In this document: piece after piece, positions 1-8,169 of the stretch
How positions within the stretch are numbered: the stretch's first letter is position 1
Layout of the letters: every line of letters begins with the position of its first letter
Assembly: GCA_034096865.1 (NCBI GenBank)
Contig: JAWQFJ010005689.1
Coordinates: 7,501-20,000, forward strand
Reading direction: 5' to 3'
DNA length: 12,500 bases
Origin: Theodoxus fluviatilis
Lineage: Eukaryota; Mollusca; Gastropoda; Cycloneritida; Neritidae
Program-made: the position numbers and the translations under genes
Notes under the pieces: generated by a model
Told to the model about the DNA's origin: nothing
Seen by the model: only the letters and a program-made list of their open reading frames with translations
Databases searched by the model: none

Positions 1-210
1 ATTTGTACTCCTGAAGTCTCCAGATAGGAGAGGGAAAGTTATTCTTGACTCGCACGTGATCAAAAATATCTTTCATTTACGCACGCATGTGTGTCCAGCA
101 AACAGACAACTCGCATGCAGCAGCATGAGCTCATCCACAGCAGCAGAGAGACACAGCATGTGCACAGGCAACTCAAACACTCGCTTACTCACTGACATAC
201 ATAAATACAC

Positions 211-695
211 AAGTATATTCTCATCAATTCTCACAGAAATATGCACATGCATGCCAGGGCATGTTCACACAATAAAAGCTTATGGTGAAGGTGTGGTTTT
301 CTACAGGGACTCTTCACCCACATCCGGGTCTCAAACCACTTCACACTTTACCCCCTGATCACTGGGCCTGTTGATCAAGCCTTCACTGGCACCTGGCGAC
401 AAACACAGAGACAGTTCGACATAAGGCACACAATGCTAACTCCACTCCCTGGGGAGTATTACAACGCGATGCTGGCTCATGGCCGCTTGCTGGAGTGGAT
501 CGCACTACAGAGTGCCATTGCAGCCCTCACAGGCGCACAGTTTTACTCCTGGAGCAGGGGAAAGAAAGTGAGTGAAGCATCTTGCTCAAGGACGCATCTT
601 CGAGAACCGTGCAGCTTCGAACGCCGCAGTGCACGACACGAGGGGCAATACAGTGATAATTCTCCTACACTCGCTTATCTTCATGTGCCCCTTCT
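211..695. repeat. Near-identical core island, copy A
   Basis: This 485-bp stretch matches 5622-6106 with no indels and only five differences, all transitions, three of them at CpG/TpG/CpA sites. Flanking parts of the same block are about ten times more diverged. A plus-strand reading frame opens at the ATG at 433 and stays open to 822 (129 codons). In copy B the same frame is cut at 6110 by a one-base length difference just past the core. I recognise no domain in that frame, and five changes are too few to test for coding constraint. A plus-strand AATAAA lies at about 270 in both copies. The core could be a recently converted segment, a small interspersed repeat or a conserved noncoding element. 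Confidence 0.7.
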
Positions 696-1054
696 TGATT
701 GGGGCAACAGGACATTAGGTTTTCACATCGCGAATGGCAGCTCTGAGTTCGCCCTTCATATCCCTCCACTCAAAGCCGAATCCATACACACAATGTTCTA
801 CGGAGATACTGAAAACTGTTGAAATCTGCAGTCAATAATTACTTCCTAGGACGATCACTCAGAATATCTGGTTTCCAAGCTACAAGTGCGTGCGTGCGTG
901 CTTGAGTCTGTGTGTGTTTATATGCTTGCGTGCGTGTGCGTGTGTACATGTGTGAGTTTCGACCGAAAGTAACCACCAACAACTTTCAAATAAGTTCCAT
1001 ACATTAATGTCAGTGATGACAATGTCGATCGAATGTTTTTTTATTTTTGAGACT

Positions 1055-1198
1055 ACCACCACCACCACCACCACCACCACCACCACCACCACCTCTTCCA
1101 CCATCTACACAACCACCTTCACAACCTCCACCACCATCTCCAAAACCTCCACCACCACCACCAATACCACCACAACAACAACAACACACACACACACT

Positions 1199-1260
<62 letters not shown>

Positions 1261-1312
1261 CACACACAAATGTACACACTCACTAACACATACTAACACA
1301 CACACACACATT

Positions 1313-1394
<82 letters not shown>

Positions 1395-1456
1395 AAGAGA
1401 GAGAGATACAGACAGAAAGAGACAGACAGAGAGACAGACAGAGAGAGAGAGAGAGT
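1055..1456. repeat. Compound microsatellite ACC-CA-GA, copy A
   Basis: A perfect (ACC)13 run (1055-1093) passes into interrupted ACC to about 1180. Then come (CA)n with small breaks to about 1312 and (GA)n at about 1316-1362 with a GACA-type stretch after it to 1456. It creates spurious open frames (poly-Thr, poly-Pro, His-Thr, Arg-Glu) that should not be read as genes. The same three motifs in the same order occur in copy B at 6478-7364. Confidence 0.95.
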
Positions 1457-1676
1457 AGAATGTGACGGGGGGTGTCCCCAGCAATCCAAGGAAATTTCCC
1501 CTGTGGTTTGGGGGTAAGAATAGACCCACCACGTCTACCGACGCGATTCCTGAGAGGCGAATAACTACGAAAATCGAGATTCGACCTGCTCTTACTCAAA
1601 TTATTCCTTGTAATTGTTCGTGACCAATGGTCTCACATAGTCTTCAAAGACTGGTAAGCTGTAAAACTATATTTTT
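1457..1676. other. Unique spacer of duplicated block, copy A
   Basis: About 220 bp of non-repetitive sequence that matches 7365-7584 in copy B at roughly 85-90% identity. It starts with a short GC-rich segment (GGGGTGTCCCC, a near-palindrome, in copy A). I see no open frame with family resemblance, no splice pair and no RNA fold that I can support. Confidence 0.6.
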
Positions 1677-1789
1677 CAGCAGCAGCAGCATCATCATCAT
1701 CCTCCTCCTCCTCATCATCATCATTATCATCATCATCATCATCACCATCATCATCATCATCGTCACCCTCAACATCCTAATCATCATCA
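1677..1789. repeat. ATC/CTC trinucleotide repeat, copy A
   Basis: An imperfect (CAG)4-(ATC)n-(CTC)n-(ATC)n array of about 113 bp. Its copy B counterpart at 7585-7902 is about 318 bp and much purer. It borders directly on the first candidate exon of the small gene at 1795. Confidence 0.95.
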
Positions 1790-2056
1790 AGTAAATGAGC
1801 AGAAAGCAGACAGGTAAGTATCACTGACCTCCGGCTGTTTCCCACGTCTGCCGGATTTCCCCCTGCCCCCTGTGCCTCTCTCTGTCTTTGCAGAGTGGTC
1901 AGGGGACTGGGTCTGGCCTTCCTGTGACGTCATGGGGGTGGTTGGGGTACCGGGTGGGGGGGTCTGTCTGCTACCCGCACTAGAGGACGCCATGGCTGGC
2001 TCTGTCGTGGTGGCTGGTGTCCCCTTGTCTGTTGCATCAGATTGGGACGATGACAT
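1787..2056 (-). CDS. Antisense 89-codon open frame, copy A (alternative to the spliced gene)
   Basis: This uninterrupted minus-strand frame starts with ATG (complement of 2054-2056) and runs across the whole proposed plus-strand intron. Its counterpart in copy B (7900-8169) has the same length, start and stop. The two products differ at 12 of 89 positions. The product is rich in Ser, Thr, Pro, Gly and Arg, has no predicted membrane segment or known motif, and would be disordered. Codon third positions coincide with those of the plus-strand frame, so substitution patterns cannot separate the strands. I list it because one of the two antiparallel frames is probably a shadow of the other and I cannot tell which. 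Confidence 0.2.
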   Translation of the reverse strand: MSSSQSDATDKGTPATTTEPAMASSSAGSRQTPPPGTPTTPMTSQEGQTQSPDHSAKTERGTGGRGKSGRRGKQPEVSDTYLSAFCSFT

Positions 2057-2072
2057 TGTCTTTCTTTCATGA
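1795..2072 (+). CDS. Candidate two-exon small gene, copy A (spliced, unknown function)
   Basis: The proposed model joins 1795-1813 and 1894-2072 across an 80-bp intron. The donor reads CAG|GTAAGTAT, the optimal animal 5' splice site, and the acceptor is a pyrimidine-rich tract ending TTTGCAG. The ATG at 1795 has A at -3, and an in-frame TAA lies immediately upstream. The joined frame gives 65 residues, starting MSRKQTEWSGDW and ending with an acidic patch followed by IVF (DWDDDIVFLS). Acidic residues next to a short hydrophobic core resemble a SUMO-interacting motif, but that is only a resemblance. I recognise no domain. Copy B keeps the ATG, both splice sites and the frame and extends much further. 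Against a real gene: the intron differs less between copies (2 of 80) than the second exon (about 16 of 163), and an antisense frame is equally conserved. It could be a gene fragment carried in the duplicated block. Confidence 0.3.
1925..1932. promoter_or_regulatory. Full palindromic CRE (TGACGTCA), copy A
   Basis: The eight-base consensus cAMP-response element, the known site for CREB/ATF bZIP proteins, lies in a segment identical between both copies. It falls inside the proposed second exon, so it may be incidental. An 8-mer arises by chance about once in 65 kb per strand. Confidence 0.25.
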
Positions 2073-2690
2073 ACTTCAGTCTCTTGACTTGAACCCTCAA
2101 TCGGACTGAAAGTTTCCAGATGAGCTCCTTGATATTAAATTCGTAATGTCTCAGTTTGGGTGAAATAACTTGCTCGACGCTGAGCGACACACACTCTCAA
2201 CTCTGACTGTCACAGCAAGGCTGTCACAACAGGCGGATTTTCCTCGTTTTCGGGTGACTCATCCTCGAGTCAGCAGTGGGAATGCAAAGCACGGAATGAA
2301 AATGAAAGTCAAGGCATTGCCCAGGACTATAACGAAATGTAGGCTGCTTGGCAACTTAATATCTGCTCACGGTAAGAAATCAATGATGACGGCAGCAGCA
2401 CGTCAGCTTGAGTGGGCAGTTGGTGGTTGCACTCTACACAGTCCTCTCTGTGTGGAGCTGGAGTCGCCTTCCAGCTAGATCTACGTCGCCCTGTCTGTTG
2501 TGTGCTGACACCAAGGCCACAGGGAGTTACACACTGAAGTCTGTCGTGTCAGCAGCACTCCCATTCATCGAGCTTTTTTGCAGCACAGATGACAAATCAA
2601 ACTATTAGATTTCCTCGACTCCCTCTACAGCTGTCTGTCCCACTGCATGCGACGGACGGGTGTGTTTTCTATCTGGCTCGTAGCGAGTGT
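2073..2690. other. Diverged tail of duplicated block, copy A; no gene seen
   Basis: This stretch aligns with about 8190-8780 at decreasing identity; shared words include a segment near 2495-2512 and another near 2620-2640. Short open frames here are not conserved in copy B. I see no splice pairs with an open exon, no RNA gene and no transposon terminus. Confidence 0.5.
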
Positions 2691-2693
2691 CTG

Positions 2694-2806
2694 TGCAGCG
2701 CAGGCGGCTATGAGGGTTTATCTCCCCACCCTGCTGGAAAGGCGTGGCTGTGCGGTGCAGACGGCAGTAAGGGTTTATCTCCCCACCCTGCATGTGTAAG
2801 GTTGCA
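2694..2806. repeat. 57-bp tandem duplication, two diverged units
   Basis: The words AGGGTTTATCTCCCCACCCT at 2713 and 2770 are identical and 57 bp apart, and the preceding GTGCAGCGCAGGCGGC and GTGCGGTGCAGACGGC are also related. This is a two-unit tandem repeat at the end of the duplicated block. Copy B has only one weakly similar unit, near 8810. Confidence 0.7.
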
Positions 2807-2995
2807 TGCATGTGTTTGTGCATGGGTACGCATGCATGCATGGTGTGTGCAAAGGTCGGACAAGATGTCTCACAACCAGGTGACCTACATCTGTGAAGCG
2901 TATCGCTCCTTCTCCAGTGTGCCAAGGTCACGGTGCCCTCGCCACAGGCCCCGTTCTGACTACGACTACTTCGGTATCGCCTCTCCTCTCTAACA

Positions 2996-3128
2996 ACACA
3001 CATGTACGCACACTCGCACATACACAGACTCACACAGACACACATGTACGCACACTCGCACATACACAGACTCACACAGACACACATGTACGCACACTCG
3101 CACATACACAGACGAATACAGACACACA
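2996..3128. repeat. 42-bp CA-rich tandem repeat, three units
   Basis: CATGTACG occurs at 3001, 3043 and 3085, exactly 42 bp apart. The first two units are identical or nearly so, and the third has changes near its right end (GACGAATACAG). The unit is itself an expanded CA-type sequence with fixed interruptions. It yields His/Thr-rich and Cys/Val-rich open frames on the two strands, which are artefacts. Confidence 0.9.
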
Positions 3129-3427
3129 TACGAGGGTGAGTCAAATGAAAGCCTGTCAAGTGCTATGACAGTTCGTAAAAACGCTCGATTGCTCTGTACG
3201 TTGGCAACATTGTTACGTTTTATATATATGCCAATTAAGGTCATGTGACAGTATGAGAGAAGGCGAGAAATGAAGTGGCACTTTGCACCCACAAATCTCC
3301 AGGTGTCCTTTGTGTCTTTGTGGCAAGAGGACACCAGGTTTTCGTGTCGCGGACACCAGTACACAGTCGCAGAATCGTGCGTTTTCATCAGTAGGCCCAA
3401 CATACAAACGGATATCACATACACATG
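3129..3427. other. Non-repetitive spacer; no gene seen
   Basis: About 300 bp of apparently unique sequence between two CA-rich repeats. It contains a short TATATATA run near 3221. Open frames enter from the neighbouring repeats, and nothing in their unique parts resembles a known family. Confidence 0.4.
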
Positions 3428-3561
3428 CTCGCGCGCGCGCACAGACACACACGCACAACACACAACACACACACACACACACAACACACACACCAAAACA
3501 CACACAAACGCGCGCGCGCGCACGCACACACGCATGCACGCATGCACAGGCACATATGCAG
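3428..3561. repeat. Alternating CG/CA tract with Z-DNA potential
   Basis: Two (CG)n blocks of about 10-14 bp (near 3430 and 3508) flank and merge with (CA)n and CAACA runs, followed by ACGCATGC-type alternation up to about 3550. Nearly the whole stretch alternates purine and pyrimidine, with GC steps that strongly favour Z-DNA. CpG blocks of this length are unusual where methylation erodes CpG. Confidence 0.75.
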
Positions 3562-3661
3562 GCAGACAAGATTCGAAAATAATGGATTTCGATTTTGCTG
3601 AATTCATGAATATCGCGCGGCCATTTCATTCACATGGACGATATCGAGTCACTGAATCATT

Positions 3662-4649
3662 CACTTCTGTCTTCAAATAAGAAATGAATAATCCAGTTTT
3701 CTCTTCAAATAAGAAATGGATAATGCAGTTCTCTGTTCAAATAAGAAGCTAGGGTATGCAGTTCTCTGTTCAAATAAGAAGCTAGGGTATGCAGTTCTCT
3801 GTTCAAATAAGAAGCTAGGGTATGCAGTTCTCTGTTCAAATAAGAAGCTAGGGTATGCAGTTCTCTGTTCAAATAAGAAGCTAGGGTATGCAGTTCTCTG
3901 TTCAAATAAGAAGCTAGGGTATGCAGTTCTCTGTTCACATAAGAAGCTAGGGTATGCAGTTCTCTGTTCAAATAAGAAGCTAGGGTATGCAGTTCTCTGT
4001 TCAAATAAGAAGCTAGGGTATGCAGTTCTCTGTTCAAATAAGAAGCTAGGGTATGCAGTTCTCTGTTCAAATAAGAAGCTAGGGTATGCAGTTCTCTGTT
4101 CAAATAAGAAGCTAGGGTATGCAGTTCTCTGTTCAAATAAGAAGCTAGGGTATGCAGTTCTCTGTTCACATAAGAAGCTAGGGTATGCAGTTCTCTGTTC
4201 AAATAAGAAGCTAGGGTATGCAGTTCTCTGTTCAAATAAGAAGCTAGGGTATGCAGTTCTCTGTTCAAATAAGAAGCTAGGGTATGCAGTTCTCTGTTCA
4301 AATAAGAAGCTAGGGTATGCAGTTCTCTGTTCAAATAAGAAGCTAGGGTATGCAGTTCTCTGTTCAAATAAGAAGCTAGGGTATGCAGTTCTCTGTTCAA
4401 ATAAGAAGCTAGGGTATGCAGTTCTCTGTTCACATAAGAAGCTAGGGTATGCAGTTCTCTGTTCAAATAAGAAGCTAGGGTATGCAGTTCTCTGTTCAAA
4501 TAAGAAGCTAGGGTATGCAGTTCTCTGTTCAAATAAGAAGCTAGGGTATGCAGTTCTCTGTTCAAATAAGAAGCTAGGGTATGCAGTTCTCTGTTCAAAT
4601 AAGAAGCTAGGGTATGCAGTTCTCTGTTCAAATAAGAAGCTAGGGTATG
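3662..4649. repeat. 33-bp minisatellite: 28 near-perfect units plus two diverged 32-bp units
   Basis: From 3726 to 4649 there are exactly 28 units of 33 bp (924 bp) with consensus GTTCTCTGTTCAAATAAG followed by AAGCTAGGGTATGCA. The only variation I can find by reading is an A-to-C change giving TTCACATAAG in units 7, 14 and 22 (C at 3938, 4169 and 4433). Two 32-bp units at the left edge (3662-3693 and 3694-3725) keep the TTCAAATAAG heart but have AATGGATAAT-type ends. They look like ancestral or decaying units. As 33 is divisible by three, any frame lacking a stop in the unit stays open throughout. That explains one plus-strand and two minus-strand frames of more than 320 codons with 11-residue repeats (plus strand YAVLCSNKKLG). 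I do not call any of them a gene: no splice, promoter or family evidence supports one. Confidence 0.97.
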
Positions 4650-4998
4650 CAAACATGTGTTTCTCTCGTGATCTCCTCTTTTTCTGCTAGCAACGTTCAA
4701 GTCATGAATATGCAAATCGCATTAGTCGTGAAAGGTACCATTTTAGTTCCTTTTTTTTTTGGTTTGAACACATGTTGTCAACCGAAATCGGTACTTGCTT
4801 TAACCAAAACTGCGACCAAAAACACGCATCAAACACAAAATCTTTCTGACAAGCACGGGAAAGGAGAGCGGTTGAACACAGAGGATGTTTGCATTATCTA
4901 TAAATAGATGGCTATAGTTGTGTGTTTAAGCATAATGGAAAGTTGTTTATACGGATACATGCATAACCTCCACCTGCCTCAAGCGTTCTGCGTGAAGC

Positions 4999-5003
<5 letters not shown>
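4650..5003. other. AT-rich unique spacer; no gene seen
   Basis: About 350 bp between the minisatellite and a GA microsatellite, including a T10 run at about 4750. Short open frames occur without recognisable domains. I see no RNA gene or transposon end. Confidence 0.4.
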
Positions 5004-5091
<88 letters not shown>

Positions 5092-5107
5092 GAGAGGGGG
5101 GGCGAGA

Positions 5108-5148
<41 letters not shown>

Positions 5149-5170
5149 AAAAGAGAGAGAGATAGAGAGA
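5004..5170. repeat. GA microsatellite (long homopurine tract)
   Basis: A perfect (GA)n run from about 5004 to 5075 is followed by a short (ACAG)n part, a G-run and further GA-rich sequence to about 5170. The plus strand is almost all purine and has mirror symmetry, which allows intramolecular triplex (H-DNA) formation. The Arg-Glu and Ser-Leu open frames are artefacts. Confidence 0.95.
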
Positions 5171-5217
5171 GACGGATAGAGCCAGATAAACACACAGACA
5201 GACGCACACACACAAAC

Positions 5218-5336
5218 GCACGGACGGACGGACGGACGGACGGACGGACAGACAGACAGACAGACAGAAAGACACACAGACAGACAGACCGACACGCGGA
5301 CGGACGGACAAACGGACGGATGGACGAACGGACAGG
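5218..5336. repeat. GGAC / GACA tetranucleotide repeat
   Basis: About eight ACGG units (5218-5249) pass into (ACAG)n to about 5267, and a second GGAC-rich stretch follows at about 5297-5336. The CpG in every GGAC unit is notable for a simple repeat. Confidence 0.9.
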
Positions 5337-5621
5337 CAAAAACATATATATTTTAAGAATCGTTTTTAATTAAAGCGCACAAACACTTGTGTTTAATGTT
5401 TTTTCTTAATTTCGTGTTTATTTGTACTCCTGAAGTCTTCAAATAGGAGAGGGAAAGTTATTCTTCACTTGCATGTGAACGAAAGCACGTTGCATGTACG
5501 CACGCATGTGTATCCAGCAAGCTGACAACTCGCATGCAACAGCATGAGCTCATCCACAGCAACAGAGAGAGAGACAGCGTGTGCACAGGCATCTCAAACA
5601 CTCGCTTTCCCACAAATGCAC

Positions 5622-6106
5622 AAGTATATTCTCATCAATTCTCACAGAAATATGCACATGCGTGCCAGGGCACGTTCACACAATAAAAGCTTATGGTGAA
5701 GGTGTGGTTTTCTACAGGGACTCTTCACCCACATCCGGGTCTCAAACCACTTCACACTTTACCCCCTGATCACTGGGCCTGTTGATCAAGCCTTCACTGG
5801 CACCTGGCGACAAACACAGAGACAGTTCAATATAAGGCACACAATGCTAACTCCACTCCCTGGGGAGTATTACAACGCGATGCTGGCTCATGGCCGCTTG
5901 CTGGAGTGGATCGCACTACAGAGTGCCATTGCAGCCCTCACAGGCGCACAGTTTTACTCCTGGAGCAGGGGAAAGAAAGTGAGTGAAGCATCTTGCTCAA
6001 GGACGCATCTTCGGGAACCGTGCAGCTTCGAACGCCGCAGTGCACGACACGAGGGGCAATACAGTGATAATTCTCCTACACTCGCTTATCTTCATGTGCC
6101 CCTTCT
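5622..6106. repeat. Near-identical core island, copy B
   Basis: Partner of 211-695, offset by exactly 5411 bp without gaps and with five transitions. The plus-strand frame starting at 5844 matches copy A through the core and then ends at 6110. A neighbouring frame carries on, and the words GFHIANGSS and FALHIPP reappear in it. That is consistent with a one-base indel at about 6106 in an old coding sequence, or with simple alignment of noncoding DNA. No known family is visible. Confidence 0.7.
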
Positions 6107-6477
6107 GTGATTGTGGCAACAGTGCATCAGGTTTTCACATCGCGAATGGCAGCTCTCAGTTTGCCCTTCACATCCCTCCACCGAAAACCGATTCCGAGGC
6201 AAACAATGTTTTATTGAGGTACTGAAAACTATTGATATCTGCAGTCAAACAATTTTTCCCCAGGACGATCACGCGGAATATCTGTTTTCCGACCTACAAG
6301 TGCGTGCGTGCGTGCGTGCGTGGGTGCGTGTGTCAGAGTGTGTTTATATGCTTGCGTGCGTGGGCGTGAATACGTGTGTGAGTTTCGACGGAAAGTAACC
6401 ACCAACAACTTTCAAATAAGTTTCATACATTAATGTCAGTGATGACAATGTCGATCGAATATTTTTCGATTTTTGAT

Positions 6478-6987
6478 ACCACCACCACCACCTCCATCAC
6501 CAAAACCACCTCCATCACCAAAACCACCTCCATCCTCCACCACCACCACCATCTCCACCACCACCACCATCTCCATCACCCCCCCCCCACCTCCACCACC
6601 ACCTCCACCACCTCCATCACCACCATCACCACTACCACTAACGCCGCCGCCGCCGCCTACACCACCACCACCGTCATCACCACCACCACCTCCATTACCA
6701 CTACCACCGCCTCCACCACCACCCCCACCTCCATCACCATTACCACCACCACCACCTCCACCACCACCCCCACCTCCATCACCATTTCCACCACCACCAC
6801 ATCCACCACCACCACCACCACCACCACCACCACCACCACCACCGCCACTTTCACCCCCACCACCACCACCTTCACCACCACCCATACCACCACCTCTGCC
6901 ACTATTACCGCCGCCGCCGCCTTCACCACCACCACCACTACCACAACCACCGCCATCACCTCCACCACCACCACTACCACCACCACA
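6478..6987. repeat. Expanded ACC trinucleotide repeat, copy B
   Basis: About 510 bp of imperfect ACC/CCT repeats with interspersed ATC, GCC and C-runs. Sub-blocks such as CACCACCCCCACCTCCATCA recur, suggesting expansion by short tandem duplications inside the array. Poly-Pro, poly-Thr, poly-Val and poly-Gly open frames arise from it and are not genes. Confidence 0.95.
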
Positions 6988-7027
6988 ACAACAACACAAA
7001 CACACACTTACACTAACACACACTAAA

Positions 7028-7070
<43 letters not shown>

Positions 7071-7153
7071 CACACACACTCACACACACACACACACTCA
7101 CACACACACATACACTCATTAATATATACACACACATACACACAAACACACAG

Positions 7154-7208
<55 letters not shown>
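6988..7208. repeat. CA dinucleotide repeat, copy B
   Basis: An interrupted (CA)n array of about 220 bp with single-base interruptions (for example CACAGAGTCACACAC and CATTAATATATACACAC). It corresponds to the CA part of copy A at about 1183-1312. Confidence 0.95.
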
Positions 7209-7364
7209 AAGAGAGACAGAGAGAGAGAGAGACAAAGAGAGACAGACAAATAGAGAGATAGATAGACAGACAGACAGAAATAGTGAGAGAGAGAGAGAGA
7301 GAAAGAGAGATAGAGAGAGAGAGATAGATAGAGAGAGAGACAGAGAGACAAAGAGAGAGAGAGA
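7209..7364. repeat. GA / GACA / GATA repeat, copy B
   Basis: An imperfect purine-rich array with GA, GACA and GATA steps. It corresponds to 1316-1456 in copy A. It ends at the unique spacer beginning TACTGTGACGGG. Confidence 0.95.
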
Positions 7365-7583
7365 ATACTGTGACGGGTTGTGTCCCCAGCAATCCAAGGA
7401 AACTCCCCATGTTGATTGCGGGGTAAACATAGACCCACCACGTCTCCCTACGCAATTCCTGAGAGGCGAATTACTAGGAAAATCGAGATTCGACCTGCTG
7501 TTACTCAAACCAGCCCTTGTAAGTGTTCATGACCATTGGTCCCACATAGCCTTCAAATGCTCATAAGCTGTACAACTCCATTA

Positions 7584-7584
<1 letters not shown>
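7365..7584. other. Unique spacer of duplicated block, copy B
   Basis: Counterpart of 1457-1676 at roughly 85-90% identity, with no gene or RNA feature that I can support. Confidence 0.6.
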
Positions 7585-7629
<45 letters not shown>

Positions 7630-7655
7630 CCATCATCCTCATCACCATCATCATC

Positions 7656-7750
<95 letters not shown>

Positions 7751-7768
7751 TATCATCATCATCATCAG

Positions 7769-7799
<31 letters not shown>

Positions 7800-7805
7800 G
7801 TCTTC

Positions 7806-7837
<32 letters not shown>

Positions 7838-7902
7838 CATCATCACCATCATCATTATCATCATCATCATCGTCGTCATCATCATCAACATCATCATCAT
7901 CA
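7585..7902. repeat. ATC trinucleotide repeat, copy B
   Basis: About 318 bp of nearly pure (ATC)n with scattered single changes (TTC, ACC, GTC). It gives poly-Ile, poly-Met and poly-Asp open frames, none of which should be taken as a protein on its own. The poly-Ile frame happens to be in phase with the ATG at 7908. Confidence 0.97.
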
Positions 7903-8169
7903 AGGAAATGGGCAGAAAGCAGACAGGTAAGTATCACTGACCTCCGTCTGTTTCCCACGTCTGCCGGATCTCCCCCTGCCCCCTGTGCCTCTCTCTGTCT
8001 TTGCAGAGTGGTCAGGGGACTGGGTCTGGCCTTCCTGTGACGTCATGGAGGTGGGTGGGGTACCGGGTGGAGGGGTCTGTCTGCTGCCAGCACTGGAGGA
8101 CGCCATGGCTGGCTCTGTCGGGGTGGCTGACGTAACCAGGTCTGTTTCATCAGATGAGGACGATGACAT
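7900..8169 (-). CDS. Antisense 89-codon open frame, copy B (alternative to the spliced gene)
   Basis: Partner of the minus-strand frame at 1787-2056, with identical length, start and stop positions relative to the block. The predicted product begins MSSSSSDETD and is Ser/Thr/Pro/Gly/Arg-rich with a basic stretch (GRGRSGRRGK, near residues 64-73). It shares its third codon positions with the plus-strand frame. No family is recognised. Confidence 0.2.
   Translation of the reverse strand: MSSSSSDETDLVTSATPTEPAMASSSAGSRQTPPPGTPPTSMTSQEGQTQSPDHSAKTERGTGGRGRSGRRGKQTEVSDTYLSAFCPFP

Larger units (their letters stand above)
1..2715. repeat. Duplicated block, copy A (left edge outside window)
   Basis: This block aligns in the same orientation with 5420 to about 8830. 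The order of parts is the same in both copies: flank, 485-bp core, ACC/CA/GA microsatellites, unique spacer, ATC microsatellite, small candidate gene, then a diverged tail. The match is already present at base 1, so the true left end is outside the window. By eye, identity is about 87% over 1-210, 99% over 211-695, about 88% over 696-1050 and 1457-1675, about 97-99% over roughly 1795-1945, and perhaps 70-75% beyond 2100. The right limit is soft: shared words can be followed to about 2665-2715. I do not recognise it as a named transposon; it may be a segmental duplication or two insertions of one unknown element. Confidence 0.85.

Noticed and set aside
290..350. tRNA-derived SINE promoter boxes (GGGTCTCAAACC region)
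   Set aside because: The match to the B-box consensus has mismatches at fixed positions, and no A-box at proper spacing was seen.
2605..3607. Cys/Val-rich minus-strand open frames resembling secreted cysteine-rich peptides
   Set aside because: The cysteines come from reading CA-type repeats on the minus strand (Cys-Val-Cys-Val); there is no signal peptide with a stable cysteine framework.
3662..4649. CRISPR array
   Set aside because: The 33-bp unit is contiguous with no variable spacers, and the context is eukaryotic; it is a minisatellite.
3716..4690. Repeat protein gene (11-residue repeats)
   Set aside because: Open in one plus-strand and two minus-strand frames only because the unit is 33 bp; no conserved flanking exon, promoter or family match.
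5004..5373. Arg-Glu and Ser-Leu rich open frames
   Set aside because: Translation artefacts of GA and GGAC repeats.
6433..7455. Very long poly-Thr, poly-Pro, poly-Val and poly-Gly/Cys open frames
   Set aside because: They are translations of ACC, CA and GA microsatellites in frames that simply lack stops; no unique coding sequence supports them.
7536..7958. Poly-Ile, poly-Met and poly-Asp open frames
   Set aside because: They are the frames of an (ATC)n microsatellite. An Asp-rich biomineral-type protein was considered, but the composition is fully explained by the simple repeat.
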